The notes: generated from the letters alone by a model not told the origin. A DNA stretch of 34,404 bases from Nostocales cyanobacterium LEGE 12452 (GCA_015206945.1 JADEXV010000064.1:1-34404); one strand, 5' to 3'; positions 16,469 through 25,180 are shown, counted from the stretch's first letter. Numbers and translations: made by a program.

Positions 16469-18949
16469 ATGAACTTCTGGAATCAGCACCTAACTATTAA
16501 AGTTGCCAGTTCCTTCTTATTCCTATCATTGGTAACTGTAGGTGTCGTTGGAGGCTTTGCTTTTCTCAATGCGAGGGAAGCTTTGAAGCAAGCTGCTTTT
16601 GAACGACTCAATGCTGCTGCTACTCTAAAAGAGGAAGAAATTACCCGTTGGTTTGAAGACCAACAACGAGACTTTCTCTTAGTCACTCAGTTTCCAGACG
16701 TACAAAATAATTTTCAAATACTTTTAAATTCCAAAGCCTCTGACGCAAATTATCGTAAAGCTTACAAAGTTCTCTCTGATTACCTCGTAAATATGGCTAA
16801 AATTAAGCCAAGTCTCGGAGAAATTTCTATTCTCGATCGTAGTAATCGAATTATTTTATCTACTAATAAGCAGCGTGAAGGTCAATATGAAATTTCAGCT
16901 AATATCACTTATATTGAACAAATTCAACCAGGGGATTCTTTTGCCCCTATCTTCTATGTCTCACCGATTACTCGCAAGCCATCAGTTACTTTTGCAACGC
17001 CTCTACGTGATGCTGCCAAGGTGCGCCAAGGTGTTCTTTTAGCTGATTTGAATTTAGACAGAATAGATCAAATTGTGCGAGAACGTACAGGCTTAGGTAA
17101 GAGTGGCGAAACTTATTTAGTTGGTTCTTTAGTAACTAAAAACGCTTTTATTTCCAAAGATAAAGATAAAACACCAGACTTTTCTCAAGGAGTTAGCAGC
17201 CAAGGTATTGATGCAGCAATGGGTGGAATTAGTGGCCAAGGACTTTATCCAAACTATGCTGGAGTATTAGTAATTGGGGTATATCACTGGCTCAATGACC
17301 AAGACCTAGCCTTAATGGTGGAGATGAACCAAGAAGAAGCCTTTGCGCCGGCTCGGCGATTAGCAGGGACGATGATGCTAGTGGGATTCTTATCAATGGG
17401 ATTTCTATTGATTGGAGTATCTTGGCTAACGCGACAGTTAAAAATCTCTGGCGAACAGTTAGAGAATTACAGCCATAGATTAGAATTAAAAGCCAAAGAA
17501 GCCGAAACTGCCAACCGTGCCAAAAGCGAATTTCTCGCAAACATGAGTCACGAACTTCGTACTCCTCTTAACAGCATCATTGGCTTTACTCAGCTAATGA
17601 TGCGCGATTCTTCTATCAATGCTTCTCAGTTAGAACATTTAAAAATTATCAGTCGCAGTGGAGAACATTTGCTTACCTTGATTAATGATGTGTTGTCAAT
17701 GTCCAAAATTGAGGCGGGTTTAACAACACTGAACAACAATAGCTTTGATTTGTACACTCTACTTGATTCCCTTGAAGAGATGTTTCAAATTAAAGCTGAA
17801 TCTAAAGGTTTACAGTTGATGTTTGAACGTAGACCTGAAGTTCCTAGATATGTGCATACAGATGAAAGTAAATTACGTCAAATCTTAATTAATCTCCTTG
17901 GTAATGCTATCAAATTTACTCAAGAAGGTGGCGTGAGTTTGCGAGTCAGGATGAAGGAAGAAAGTAAACTACAGCAACAAGAAGGCACACAAGTAATAAA
18001 AAACTCCCACCCTTCATTCTTCTGGCTTCATTTTGAAGTTGAAGATACCGGGACAGGGATTGCATCTGCCGAAATTGAAAAGTTATTTAAGCCCTTTGTC
18101 CAAACAGAAGCAGGTCAAAAATCTCAGCAAGGAACAGGTTTGGGTCTAACTATTAGCCAGCAATTCGTGCATCTAATGGGGGGAAGTATTACTGTTAGCA
18201 GTACTTTGGGTCAAGGAACGATTTTTTCTTTTGATCTCCAAATTAGTTTAGCAGAAGTAGCTGAAGCTCCAATTCGACAGCTAAAACGACGAGTTATTGG
18301 TTTAGAGCCTAATCAACCAAAATACCGAATCTTAGTAGTTGAAGATAAATGGGAAAATCGCGAACTCTTAGTCAAGATGCTAGTATCCCTTGGCTTCGAG
18401 GTACGTCATGCTGAAAATGGTCAAGAAGGGGTGACACTTTGGGAAACATGGGAACCGCAATTGATTTGGATGGATATGCGGATGCCTGTAATGGATGGGT
18501 ATGAAGCTACTAAACAAATTAGAGCTACTTTAAAGGGTCAAGCTACTGTCATTATTGCCCTAACTGCTAGTGCTTTTGATGAGGAACGGTTTGTGGTTTT
18601 ATCGGCAGGCTGCAACGATTTTGTGCGTAAGCCTTTCCGAGAGGAAGTAATCTTGAATATGATGTCTAAATATTTAGGGGTACGTTATGTATATGAAGAT
18701 AAGCCCCTTCAAAAAGACGAATTTGCCGAAAATTCCAACCTTAAACTTTTATCATTAGAAGAGATGCTGGCTCAAATGCCCACTGAGTGGGTAGCACAGC
18801 TACACCAAGCGGCACTGTGTACTGATGAAAAGCTGATTTTTAGCTTGCTTGAGCAAATTCCTGAAGAATCTGCTCTTTTAGCAAACACTCTGTCTGATTG
18901 GGTTAATAACTTTCGTATTGATAAAGTCATTGATTTAACACAATTGTAA
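16469..18949 (+). CDS. Membrane hybrid sensor histidine kinase (Cache-like sensor, HisKA, HATPase, REC)
   Basis: The 826-residue product has two membrane segments (about 10-30 and 300-322). They enclose a periplasmic region of PDC/dCache type (LGEISILDRSNRIILSTNKQ, then GDSFAPIFYVSPITRKPSVTF, GVLLADLNLDRIDQIV). A coiled linker leads to HisKA with His361 (FLANMSHELRTPL) and HATPase with N-box ILINLLGNAIKFT, G1 VEDTGTGIA and G2 GTGLGLTIS. A receiver domain follows with Asp669 (WMDMRMPVMDG) and Lys721 (VRKPF). The C-terminal 90 residues form a helical extension of a type often seen after receivers in cyanobacteria. No HAMP domain is evident. It follows two substrate-binding lipoproteins, so it may read their ligand state. 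A response regulator is encoded next. Confidence 0.93.
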   Translation: MNFWNQHLTIKVASSFLFLSLVTVGVVGGFAFLNAREALKQAAFERLNAAATLKEEEITRWFEDQQRDFLLVTQFPDVQNNFQILLNSKASDANYRKAYKVLSDYLVNMAKIKPSLGEISILDRSNRIILSTNKQREGQYEISANITYIEQIQPGDSFAPIFYVSPITRKPSVTFATPLRDAAKVRQGVLLADLNLDRIDQIVRERTGLGKSGETYLVGSLVTKNAFISKDKDKTPDFSQGVSSQGIDAAMGGISGQGLYPNYAGVLVIGVYHWLNDQDLALMVEMNQEEAFAPARRLAGTMMLVGFLSMGFLLIGVSWLTRQLKISGEQLENYSHRLELKAKEAETANRAKSEFLANMSHELRTPLNSIIGFTQLMMRDSSINASQLEHLKIISRSGEHLLTLINDVLSMSKIEAGLTTLNNNSFDLYTLLDSLEEMFQIKAESKGLQLMFERRPEVPRYVHTDESKLRQILINLLGNAIKFTQEGGVSLRVRMKEESKLQQQEGTQVIKNSHPSFFWLHFEVEDTGTGIASAEIEKLFKPFVQTEAGQKSQQGTGLGLTISQQFVHLMGGSITVSSTLGQGTIFSFDLQISLAEVAEAPIRQLKRRVIGLEPNQPKYRILVVEDKWENRELLVKMLVSLGFEVRHAENGQEGVTLWETWEPQLIWMDMRMPVMDGYEATKQIRATLKGQATVIIALTASAFDEERFVVLSAGCNDFVRKPFREEVILNMMSKYLGVRYVYEDKPLQKDEFAENSNLKLLSLEEMLAQMPTEWVAQLHQAALCTDEKLIFSLLEQIPEESALLANTLSDWVNNFRIDKVIDLTQL

Positions 18950-19265
18950 GAAATGATTTTTGAATCAGAATTCAGAAGTCAGAATTCAGGAGTCAGAATA
19001 AGAAAGTGAGGGATTGATATGATGTGCGCTTGATTACTTATTAAACGCATCTGGCGTGTGGGGTGCAATGACTGGAGAAATCATAAATAATTAGCCAGAC
19101 TTGATATGAGATCCGCCACTAATTAAACATCATTAAATCTTGGTGTCGTGAATGCACCAAAAGATTTAGTGGGGATCTTAAACCGATTCATTCACCAGTC
19201 GGACTCTAATTCAATTCTGATTTCTGACTCCTGAATTCTTTTTTAAAAAATTAGTTCTAATAAAT
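18950..19265. repeat. Intergenic inverted repeats between kinase and regulator genes
   Basis: AGAATTCAGGAGTCAGAA at 18981-18998 recurs inverted at 19222-19239, so about 220 bp are bracketed by complementary ends. The left copy is itself a partial tandem repeat (GAATTCAGAAGTCA...). Inside, CCACTAATTAAACATC... (from 19116) and CACCAAAAGATTTAGTGG (19157-19174) form an imperfect stem. No gene is present. The arrangement could be a degenerate MITE or a repeat-derived structure. Confidence 0.5.
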
Positions 19266-20078
19266 ATGGATAACCATCAAGTTCAGCTACCAAAAGCAAA
19301 TATTCTTGTTGTTGATGATACACCTGATAATTTGCGACTTTTATCCGCTATGCTAACTCAGGTTGGCTATGAAATTCGGAGAGTTATTAACGGACAAACA
19401 GCTTTGAAAACTGCACAAGCTGCACCGCCTGATTTAATTTTGCTTGACATCATGATGCCAGAAATGAATGGTTATGAAGTCTGTCAACATTTGAAAGCCT
19501 CAGAGAAAACCCGCGACATTCCGGTGATTTTTATTAGCGCCTTGGATGAAGTTTTTGACAAAGTTAAAGCTTTTGCAGTCGGGGGAGTGGATTATATTAC
19601 CAAACCTTTTAGTGAAGAAGAGGTTTTTGCGCGTGTAGAAAATAACTTGACTATCCGGAGGTTGCAAAAACAACTGACTGAGCAAAATATCCTTTTGCAG
19701 CAGGAAATTAGCGATCGCCAAAAAGCAGAATCAGAACTGCGCCTGAGTCAGTTTTATCTAGATAAATTTAAAGATTCTATCTTTTTTGTCAATTCGGATG
19801 CCCAGCTTGTTTACGTGAATGAAGCCGCCTGTCGTCATCTTGGCTACTCGCGCGCACAATTGCTGACCATGACTGTTTACGATATAAATCCAAATTTTTC
19901 GACGGTTGCTTGGCGATCGCACTGGGAAGAAGTTAGACAAAAAGGCTCTCTCACTTTTGAGTCTAGCCAACGAACTCAAGATGGTCAGGATATAGCCGTA
20001 GAAATAACTGTTAATTATCTGGAGTTAAACGGACAGGAGTACCATTGTGCTAGTGTCCGCGATATCACCTCCTGCTAA
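19266..20078 (+). CDS. Response regulator with receiver and PAS domain
   Basis: The 270-residue product has an N-terminal receiver domain with acidic pair Asp17/Asp18, phospho-acceptor Asp61 (LILLDIMMPEMNG) and Lys113 (DYITKPF). A coiled-coil linker follows (about 127-160), then a PAS domain (about 161-265: DSIFFVNSDAQLVYVNEAAC, then ITVNYLELNGQEYHCASVRDIT). It ends at the PAS boundary. Many cyanobacterial relatives continue into HisKA/HATPase or GGDEF, so this is either a naturally short form or a C-terminally truncated one; no kinase sequence follows. The upstream hybrid kinase on the same strand is the likely partner, but 316 bp of repeats lie between them. Confidence 0.9.
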   Translation: MDNHQVQLPKANILVVDDTPDNLRLLSAMLTQVGYEIRRVINGQTALKTAQAAPPDLILLDIMMPEMNGYEVCQHLKASEKTRDIPVIFISALDEVFDKVKAFAVGGVDYITKPFSEEEVFARVENNLTIRRLQKQLTEQNILLQQEISDRQKAESELRLSQFYLDKFKDSIFFVNSDAQLVYVNEAACRHLGYSRAQLLTMTVYDINPNFSTVAWRSHWEEVRQKGSLTFESSQRTQDGQDIAVEITVNYLELNGQEYHCASVRDITSC

Positions 20079-20326
20079 CATCATTTTAGCAAGCAAATAA
20101 AGTAGTTTGTATCAAAAATCCTGTAAATGTATAAGTAGTCTGAGATTGCTGAAAGATACCTTTAGTTAAGGCTTCTAATCCAAAACTGCTAACACAGGTG
20201 GGGAAAAATTTTTCTGACGTTACCGACATTTTTTACATAAATTAATAAAAATTTGACGGCAAAAATCCTGACAAATTATGACTTTTTCATACTGTTAAAA
20301 GTGAGTTATTCACTTAAATTAAAAGT

Positions 20327-20434
20327 ATGGTCAAAGTAAACTTCAATCCAAAACTTCAAGAACGTCTAATAAGTAGAGGCAGAAGCGAAAACCCCAACAG
20401 CAACAAGTTCTTCTGGTTTGCATTTTACATTTAA
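20327..20434 (+). CDS. Possible 35-aa peptide
   Basis: ATG to TAA with reading MVKVNFNPKLQERLISRG, then RSENPNSNKFFWFAFYI. It is hydrophilic and basic first, with an aromatic hydrophobic tail. No good ribosome site is seen upstream (TTAAAAGT). Composition is protein-like, but at this length chance is a real alternative. No known family is recognised. Confidence 0.25.
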   Translation: MVKVNFNPKLQERLISRGRSENPNSNKFFWFAFYI

Positions 20435-20508
20435 TTATGTCCTCCTACTGAGTTGATTATGTCGATTGAGTGGAGTCGGTGAGCAAAAGGGTATTGCCCA
20501 TTGCAACC

Positions 20509-20550
20509 ATGCTGTTATTACCTCTAATATCTGACAGATAATAACAGCAT
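20509..20550. repeat. 12-bp perfect inverted repeat
   Basis: ATGCTGTTATTA (20509-20520) and TAATAACAGCAT (20539-20550) are exact complements with an 18-nt loop. They lie about 85 nt upstream of the sigma-like gene. It could be a regulatory dyad, a leader hairpin or a repeat; there is no U-tract. Confidence 0.5.
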
Positions 20551-20618
20551 CACAAATCAAGCAAAGAGCGGCTTGGCTACTGCATCAAGCTTGCAAAGTA
20601 TCCAGAATAAAGAAATTT

Positions 20619-20626
20619 GAGGAAAG
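20619..20626 (+). promoter_or_regulatory. Ribosome binding site GAGGAAAG
   Basis: This purine-rich site lies eight nucleotides before the ATG at 20635. It favours that start over a TTG at 20617, which overlaps the site itself. Confidence 0.6.
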
Positions 20627-20634
20627 AAAATAAG

Positions 20635-21510
20635 ATGCGAAAAAATACTATAAACCAAGATTTTATCCCGCCTGAAGAAGCAATTCATCGCTATATTCAG
20701 GCATCTGAGCAAAGTAACATGGATAGCATTGCTATTGAAACTGATGAGGTAAGCAAGAACTCTTTGTCTGTAAAAGATATTACTACTGATTTAGACATTC
20801 AGAGTTATTCACTACCAGTAGAGCAGGAAGCCAGGCATCTGTTACTTAAAACTTCAGTTAAGAAGAATCTAAATGAACAGCTAGCATCCTTAGTTGTCCA
20901 AGCCCGTAGACATCCACCTGGAAGCCCTCAACGTCAAAAGTTGCTCACGCAAATCATTCGTTTGACACAAGGTAAACTCTGGAAGGAAAATACTCCCTAC
21001 TATCAAGACGCACTGCAACAAACTTGGTTGTATTTCTGCCGCAACGTTTGTGATGGTACGACAGGTCAAGCCTATGACTCCACTCAAGGTAGTGTGATTA
21101 ATTGGCTAGATGCTTACCTAAAACGCAGACTACAAGACTTTTATCTCAACCAAAACAGGGAAAAAGCCACAACAGTCTCCTTTGGGGTTCGTCAGTCTAA
21201 GTCGGGTGAGATTGGTGAAAGTATTGACCCGATAGATAATATACCAGCTGCTCCCCAAGCGCCTCCCATTTTGGAAAATCTGGAGATATGGGTGGAGACA
21301 GACTCGGATATGGAACTACGTAGTACTCACATTAAAGGGCGTCCAGACGTAAATTGTCAGGTATTAATTCTCAAACGCTTACCCCCGGAAGTTAGCTGGA
21401 AAGAATTATCAAAAGACTTTGGGCTGTCAATTGCGACATTAAGCAGTTTCTATCAACGTCAGTGTCTACCACGCTTGCGGAAATTTGCTGAGATAGAGGG
21501 TTTATTCTAA
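20635..21510 (+). CDS. Sigma-70-like factor, cyanobacterial accessory type
   Basis: The product (about 291 residues from the ATG at 20635) looks like a divergent sigma-70-family protein. A poorly conserved N-terminal 80 residues is followed by a region-2-like helical block. This reads QKLLTQIIRLTQGKLWKENT, YYQDALQQTWLYFCRNVCDG and AYDSTQGSVINWLDAYLKRR, where the aromatic WLYFCRN and the DYxxxxGSVxxWL pattern recall sigma region 2. The C-terminal 45 residues look like a region-4 helix-turn-helix (LPPEVSWKELSKDFGLSIATLSSFYQ). It probably directs RNA polymerase to a small set of promoters. It is convergent with a two-gene AAA ATPase operon. An alternative is a sigma-like DNA-binding protein with no polymerase role. 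Confidence 0.65.
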   Translation: MRKNTINQDFIPPEEAIHRYIQASEQSNMDSIAIETDEVSKNSLSVKDITTDLDIQSYSLPVEQEARHLLLKTSVKKNLNEQLASLVVQARRHPPGSPQRQKLLTQIIRLTQGKLWKENTPYYQDALQQTWLYFCRNVCDGTTGQAYDSTQGSVINWLDAYLKRRLQDFYLNQNREKATTVSFGVRQSKSGEIGESIDPIDNIPAAPQAPPILENLEIWVETDSDMELRSTHIKGRPDVNCQVLILKRLPPEVSWKELSKDFGLSIATLSSFYQRQCLPRLRKFAEIEGLF

Positions 21511-21864
21511 ACTAGACTTTCACTACAGCAAGGTGGCTGACAAAGTTCCAGATACTGGCAGCAAAGCAATATTTCAACAGATAACCTAGAGAGGCAGTCT
21601 AATACTGCAAGGCGGAAATCAAAAGTCAAAAGTTAAAAGTTAAAAGAATTATATTCCAAGCTCTTGTGCCATTTGAAATGGTATGTTTATTTACGCCATG
21701 CTGTACTAGAAGAAATATTGATTTAGGTTTTACCTATTGACCGAAACTCTTTGAACAATAAGTACTGAGTAAACAGTGCATAATTTATAATAACTATAAA
21801 TTCCAGTCAACTAACTATTATAGATATAATTTTATTTGGGTTGCAGATACAATCTTTGTCCTAC
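21511..21864. other. Convergent intergenic region with heptamer repeat
   Basis: No gene seen. AAAAGTCAAAAGTTAAAAG... at 21621-21646 is a run of 7-bp AAAAGTT/AAAAGTC units. The rest is AT-rich; no clear terminator hairpin was found for either flanking gene. Confidence 0.5.
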
Positions 21865-23439
21865 TCATGGGTAATGTAGTAACTGCTTTGAAGTCACTGA
21901 ACAGTGCTTTTTATACTCGAAAGTCACCATCCCCAATCCTAAAACAACTATTAATGCCCAACCGAACGCGCCTAGAAAAAATAATCTTTGAAATCTAGCT
22001 GCTTTTTGCTCTTGAACTAGTCTAGCTTTAACTTCTTTTGTTCGTTCTGCTTCTAACCATGTCTCAACTTCTCGCCGATCGCATTCTTGGCTAGCTGCTA
22101 AAAACTGATAATCTAAATCACTCAAGCTTTTGCCTTGCGACCAAGCTAGAGCTTCATGTAAAGCTGTCCCGCGTAATAGTCGGGAATTATCACGATGCTC
22201 TGAGGCTACCCAAGCGTTGAATGCTTGGGAGTAGGGCCGTAATTTTGCTAATTGTTTTTCTACCCAAGTTTGGTTAAAAACCTCTTCATAAATCCGATTC
22301 TTTACTATTAGTTGCCCTTGCTGCTTGGTTACTAACCCCGATAACAGCAGTTCTATTTGTTCTTCTCCATCATCACTAGCTATCTGAATCCCTTGTAAAA
22401 TTTGCTGGTAAAGTCCTAGTAAACCTCCAGCACGCTGCTCATTGATCAGCAGGCGATCGCGGATTGTTTTCAAATGCTCTGGATCGTCTTTGGCTTCCCA
22501 TTTCTCAATAATATGGGTTTGCACTAGTTTTTCTAAAATTAACAAGGGAAATTGGTAATAAAAATTTATCAAATGTTGATTAATAATCGGTAAGTGGTTA
22601 TCTAATTTATAACGTTCATCAACTTCTATGCTTCTGTGTTCTTCAACATTTTTGCTTCCACCGGTTCTTTCTTGCTCTACTATTTGACATAATTTTTGAG
22701 TCAGAAATGGCTGGCCATTTGTCCAAGCTAAAATTTCTTTGAGAACTGCCATCGGATTAGCTACTTTACTTTCTAAACCTGCTGCTAATGGCTGAACTTC
22801 CGATAAGTTAAAACCGTGCAATTCAATAGATTTACCAATATTAAATGGCGTACAGTTGCGATCGGCAATCAAATCTGAAGGCGTTGCGACTCCGAACAGT
22901 GCCCAAGTTAGACGGTTATATTCTGGATTTTCGGCTCGCTGATTGTAGCAGGAGCGAATTAGGGTAAAAAAATCGACTACCGGGAAATTTAAACCTAAAA
23001 CACTATCAATTTCATCAATAAAAATAAATATTTTTTCATTTTTTAGTTCAACCAACAAAATATCTTCAACAAATTGGCTCAATCGCTGTAACGCAGGTAA
23101 ATCTTCTCGTTCCGACCACCAAGCTTTTATATTAACTTTGCTAAAGAGATTAAAGCTCCTTAATAAGTCAACCACTATGCCCTTATACCACTGAGCAGGA
23201 GTAATATTGCCATTACCGATGCGAGTCATGTCGATAGAAGCACAACTGTAGCCTGCTTGTTCTAATTTATGCCTTGTTTGTAATCGCAAGCTAGATTTAC
23301 CCATTTGTCGGGAACTAAATACATAACAAAACTCGCCTTGAATTAGAGCATTATAAAGTTCAAAGTCAGCCTGACGTTCTACATAGCTAGGAGCATCGAC
23401 TTTCAGACTACCGCCAATTTGATATTCGTACTTATTCAT
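21865..23439 (-). CDS. AAA-like ATPase with C-terminal membrane anchor
   Basis: The 524-residue product belongs to the AAA-like (AAA_35-type) STAND-related ATPases abundant in cyanobacteria. It starts YEYQIGGSLKVDAPSYVERQ, has Walker A FSSRQMGKSSL (about residues 41-51) and Walker B IFIFIDEIDSVL (about 136-147). The GxPFLTQKLCQ block lies near 240-250, and a winged-helix-like part follows. The SQAFNAWVASEHRDNSRLLRG and EALAWSQGKSLSDLDYQFLAAS segments normally lead, through a charged helix and one membrane span (about 485-508), into WD40 or other repeats. Here the protein ends 16 residues after the span, so no effector or repeat domain remains. The gene starts five nucleotides after the upstream ATPase gene stops: the two form an operon. 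Confidence 0.88.
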   Translation of the reverse strand: MNKYEYQIGGSLKVDAPSYVERQADFELYNALIQGEFCYVFSSRQMGKSSLRLQTRHKLEQAGYSCASIDMTRIGNGNITPAQWYKGIVVDLLRSFNLFSKVNIKAWWSEREDLPALQRLSQFVEDILLVELKNEKIFIFIDEIDSVLGLNFPVVDFFTLIRSCYNQRAENPEYNRLTWALFGVATPSDLIADRNCTPFNIGKSIELHGFNLSEVQPLAAGLESKVANPMAVLKEILAWTNGQPFLTQKLCQIVEQERTGGSKNVEEHRSIEVDERYKLDNHLPIINQHLINFYYQFPLLILEKLVQTHIIEKWEAKDDPEHLKTIRDRLLINEQRAGGLLGLYQQILQGIQIASDDGEEQIELLLSGLVTKQQGQLIVKNRIYEEVFNQTWVEKQLAKLRPYSQAFNAWVASEHRDNSRLLRGTALHEALAWSQGKSLSDLDYQFLAASQECDRREVETWLEAERTKEVKARLVQEQKAARFQRLFFLGAFGWALIVVLGLGMVTFEYKKHCSVTSKQLLHYP

Positions 23440-23444
23440 AGCGT

Positions 23445-24887
23445 TTAGGTTAATTGCTCTTGGAAATATAGCTGATACAAATCACAGCTAGGCATTGCCT
23501 GATTTCCTTCAAGTTTTACCAGACCCATACTTTCTAATTTATAAGCAGCGATCGCTTCTAGTTGTACACTTGTGGGAGAGGTCACTACCCGTTTGAGTGC
23601 GATCGCGAGTTCGGGATGTTCTTGAAGATTTGCTAGATGATGCCGTAAATAGTTGCTGTAGATGCCGGCAATTGTGGGAGCCTCTTGTAATAGCTCCTCT
23701 AGGCTTACTGCTTGATTTCCCAGGTTATAAAGAGCCAGACGAGCTAAATAAGGATGACCACCAATCATTGCTCTTAAAGGAGCCAGCTTTTCCAATCCTT
23801 TCTCACCTTTGGCCCAATCGAGTCCATGACGCACCGCCAATTCTTGCATCTGCTCTAAACTAAATTCTGGTAACTTAATCGGTAATCCCACATTGAAAGG
23901 GGATTGATTAATATCTAATGGGATATAAGCTTCAGTGGCATGAACTACTACTAATCGGAGTTTTTGCCAGATTTCTAATTCGGAAGCATCTTCATACCAA
24001 GAACGCAGTAGCGGCAGAAAATCCTTAGAGATTTCTGGATACTCAAAAATTCGATTCACTTCATCCAAAGCTAAGACTACCGGAGCGTCGATTTTTTCTA
24101 GCAAATACTCTTGTAAATACAATGTGCAACTAACTTTGCTACCAATATCCTCATCCCAATAATCATCTAGTCTGATTTCTAGGTTCAACTGCCGACTGAC
24201 GTTAGCACAAAACCAGCGTAAGAATTTTTCCAAGCTAGTGAAAACTTGACTATCTGCTCTCTGTAAACCAATCTGTACAGTGTATACCCCAGTCTGTTTG
24301 GCATGAGTAAGAATTCTGTGCATTAGGGATGTTTTTCCCATTTTGCTGGGGGCTTTGATTCTGATTAGGCTTCCAGGTTTATTGATTTCGGTATAGGTGC
24401 GTTCTTCAATTGGCGGACGTTCTATGTAAAAAAAGGAATTTAGGGGTACTGAGCCACCAGGATTTTCTAAAAAGTCAGGATTAGAGACTGGGGTTTTTCT
24501 CTCGTCTTGTTTTTCAATTACCAAAGAAGACGCTGATATTCCATCTTTGGCTCTGCTTGTTGGCTGAGACTGTCTCAAGACTGCTGGCACAGGTTGTAGT
24601 TTTTCTGACAAAACGGTATTTTGGGTAGGCAAAGCCCGCTGAAGCCCTCGCCGTCTCAATACTGAGCGAAAATTACTTTTTGTCACTTCCTCCCCGAAAG
24701 CTTGTGAAAGTAGCTTCCATAACTTAGAACCAACATCTTTTATATAATTGGCATCGTAACCACAGCTTTCGGCGATATCTGGATAAGTTTGTCCTTCCCA
24801 AGCTTTACGAAATATGATTTCCTGAACATCACTTAACCCATGTTCAAGAAATGTATCTAAAATTACTAGTGCTTCTTCTATATTCAT
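23445..24887 (-). CDS. VMAP-type HTH plus AAA-like ATPase
   Basis: The 480-residue product opens with a helix-turn-helix module (residues 1-83: EEALVILDTFLEHGLSDVQE, FRKAWEGQTYPDIAESCGYD, YIKDVGSKLWKLLSQAFGEE). This is the kind found at the N-terminus of cyanobacterial vWA-MoxR-associated (VMAP) and STAND NTPases. A low-complexity linker follows. Then comes an AAA-like ATPase domain starting near 150 (PGGSVPLNSFFYIERPPIEE), with Walker A APSKMGKTSL (about 175-185), Walker B VVLALDEVNRIFE (about 268-280) and GHPYLARLALYNL. It ends with a winged-helix-like region (EHPELAIALKRVV ... YKLESMGLVKLEGNQAMPSC). No effector domain is fused. It is the first gene of a tight operon with the membrane-anchored ATPase. 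A DNA-linked or scaffold signalling role is inferred. Confidence 0.85.
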   Translation of the reverse strand: MNIEEALVILDTFLEHGLSDVQEIIFRKAWEGQTYPDIAESCGYDANYIKDVGSKLWKLLSQAFGEEVTKSNFRSVLRRRGLQRALPTQNTVLSEKLQPVPAVLRQSQPTSRAKDGISASSLVIEKQDERKTPVSNPDFLENPGGSVPLNSFFYIERPPIEERTYTEINKPGSLIRIKAPSKMGKTSLMHRILTHAKQTGVYTVQIGLQRADSQVFTSLEKFLRWFCANVSRQLNLEIRLDDYWDEDIGSKVSCTLYLQEYLLEKIDAPVVLALDEVNRIFEYPEISKDFLPLLRSWYEDASELEIWQKLRLVVVHATEAYIPLDINQSPFNVGLPIKLPEFSLEQMQELAVRHGLDWAKGEKGLEKLAPLRAMIGGHPYLARLALYNLGNQAVSLEELLQEAPTIAGIYSNYLRHHLANLQEHPELAIALKRVVTSPTSVQLEAIAAYKLESMGLVKLEGNQAMPSCDLYQLYFQEQLT

Positions 24888-25011
24888 TTTTAAAAAGAAT
24901 AAAGTTTGTTTTAAATAAGACTTTAGCGGAATTTTTCAGATTTTTTCAGTATTTACTTAAATTTAAACAGTTATACCAATTTAAATAATCTTTGCGACAG
25001 ATGGATTACTT

Positions 25012-25043
25012 GTAGGGGCATACAGCTAGCTGCGCACCCCTAC
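25012..25043. repeat. GTAGGGG...CCCCTAC hairpin repeat
   Basis: The arms GTAGGGG (25012-25018) and CCCCTAC (25037-25043) surround an inner perfect palindrome CAGCTAGCTG (25023-25032). This architecture is common in intergenic repeats of filamentous cyanobacteria. Confidence 0.6.
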
Positions 25044-25180
25044 TCAGGTATCTGTTGTGTTCTTTTCCCAAATTGGTGCTTTATTTACACCTGCCACTCC
25101 TAGATATTAGGGAATGTCACAATCCCCATTACTTAGGCAGGCTAATGGGCATGAGAGTTAATTTATAAAAGAAATCTTAA

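Larger units (their letters stand above)
20079..20634. other. Long intergenic region with hairpin and possible tiny ORF
   Basis: About 550 bp without a clear gene. It holds a possible 35-codon ORF (20327-20434) and a hairpin at 20509-20550. A TTGACG at about 20252 followed by AT-rich sequence gives a weak promoter candidate ahead of the tiny ORF. Confidence 0.4.
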
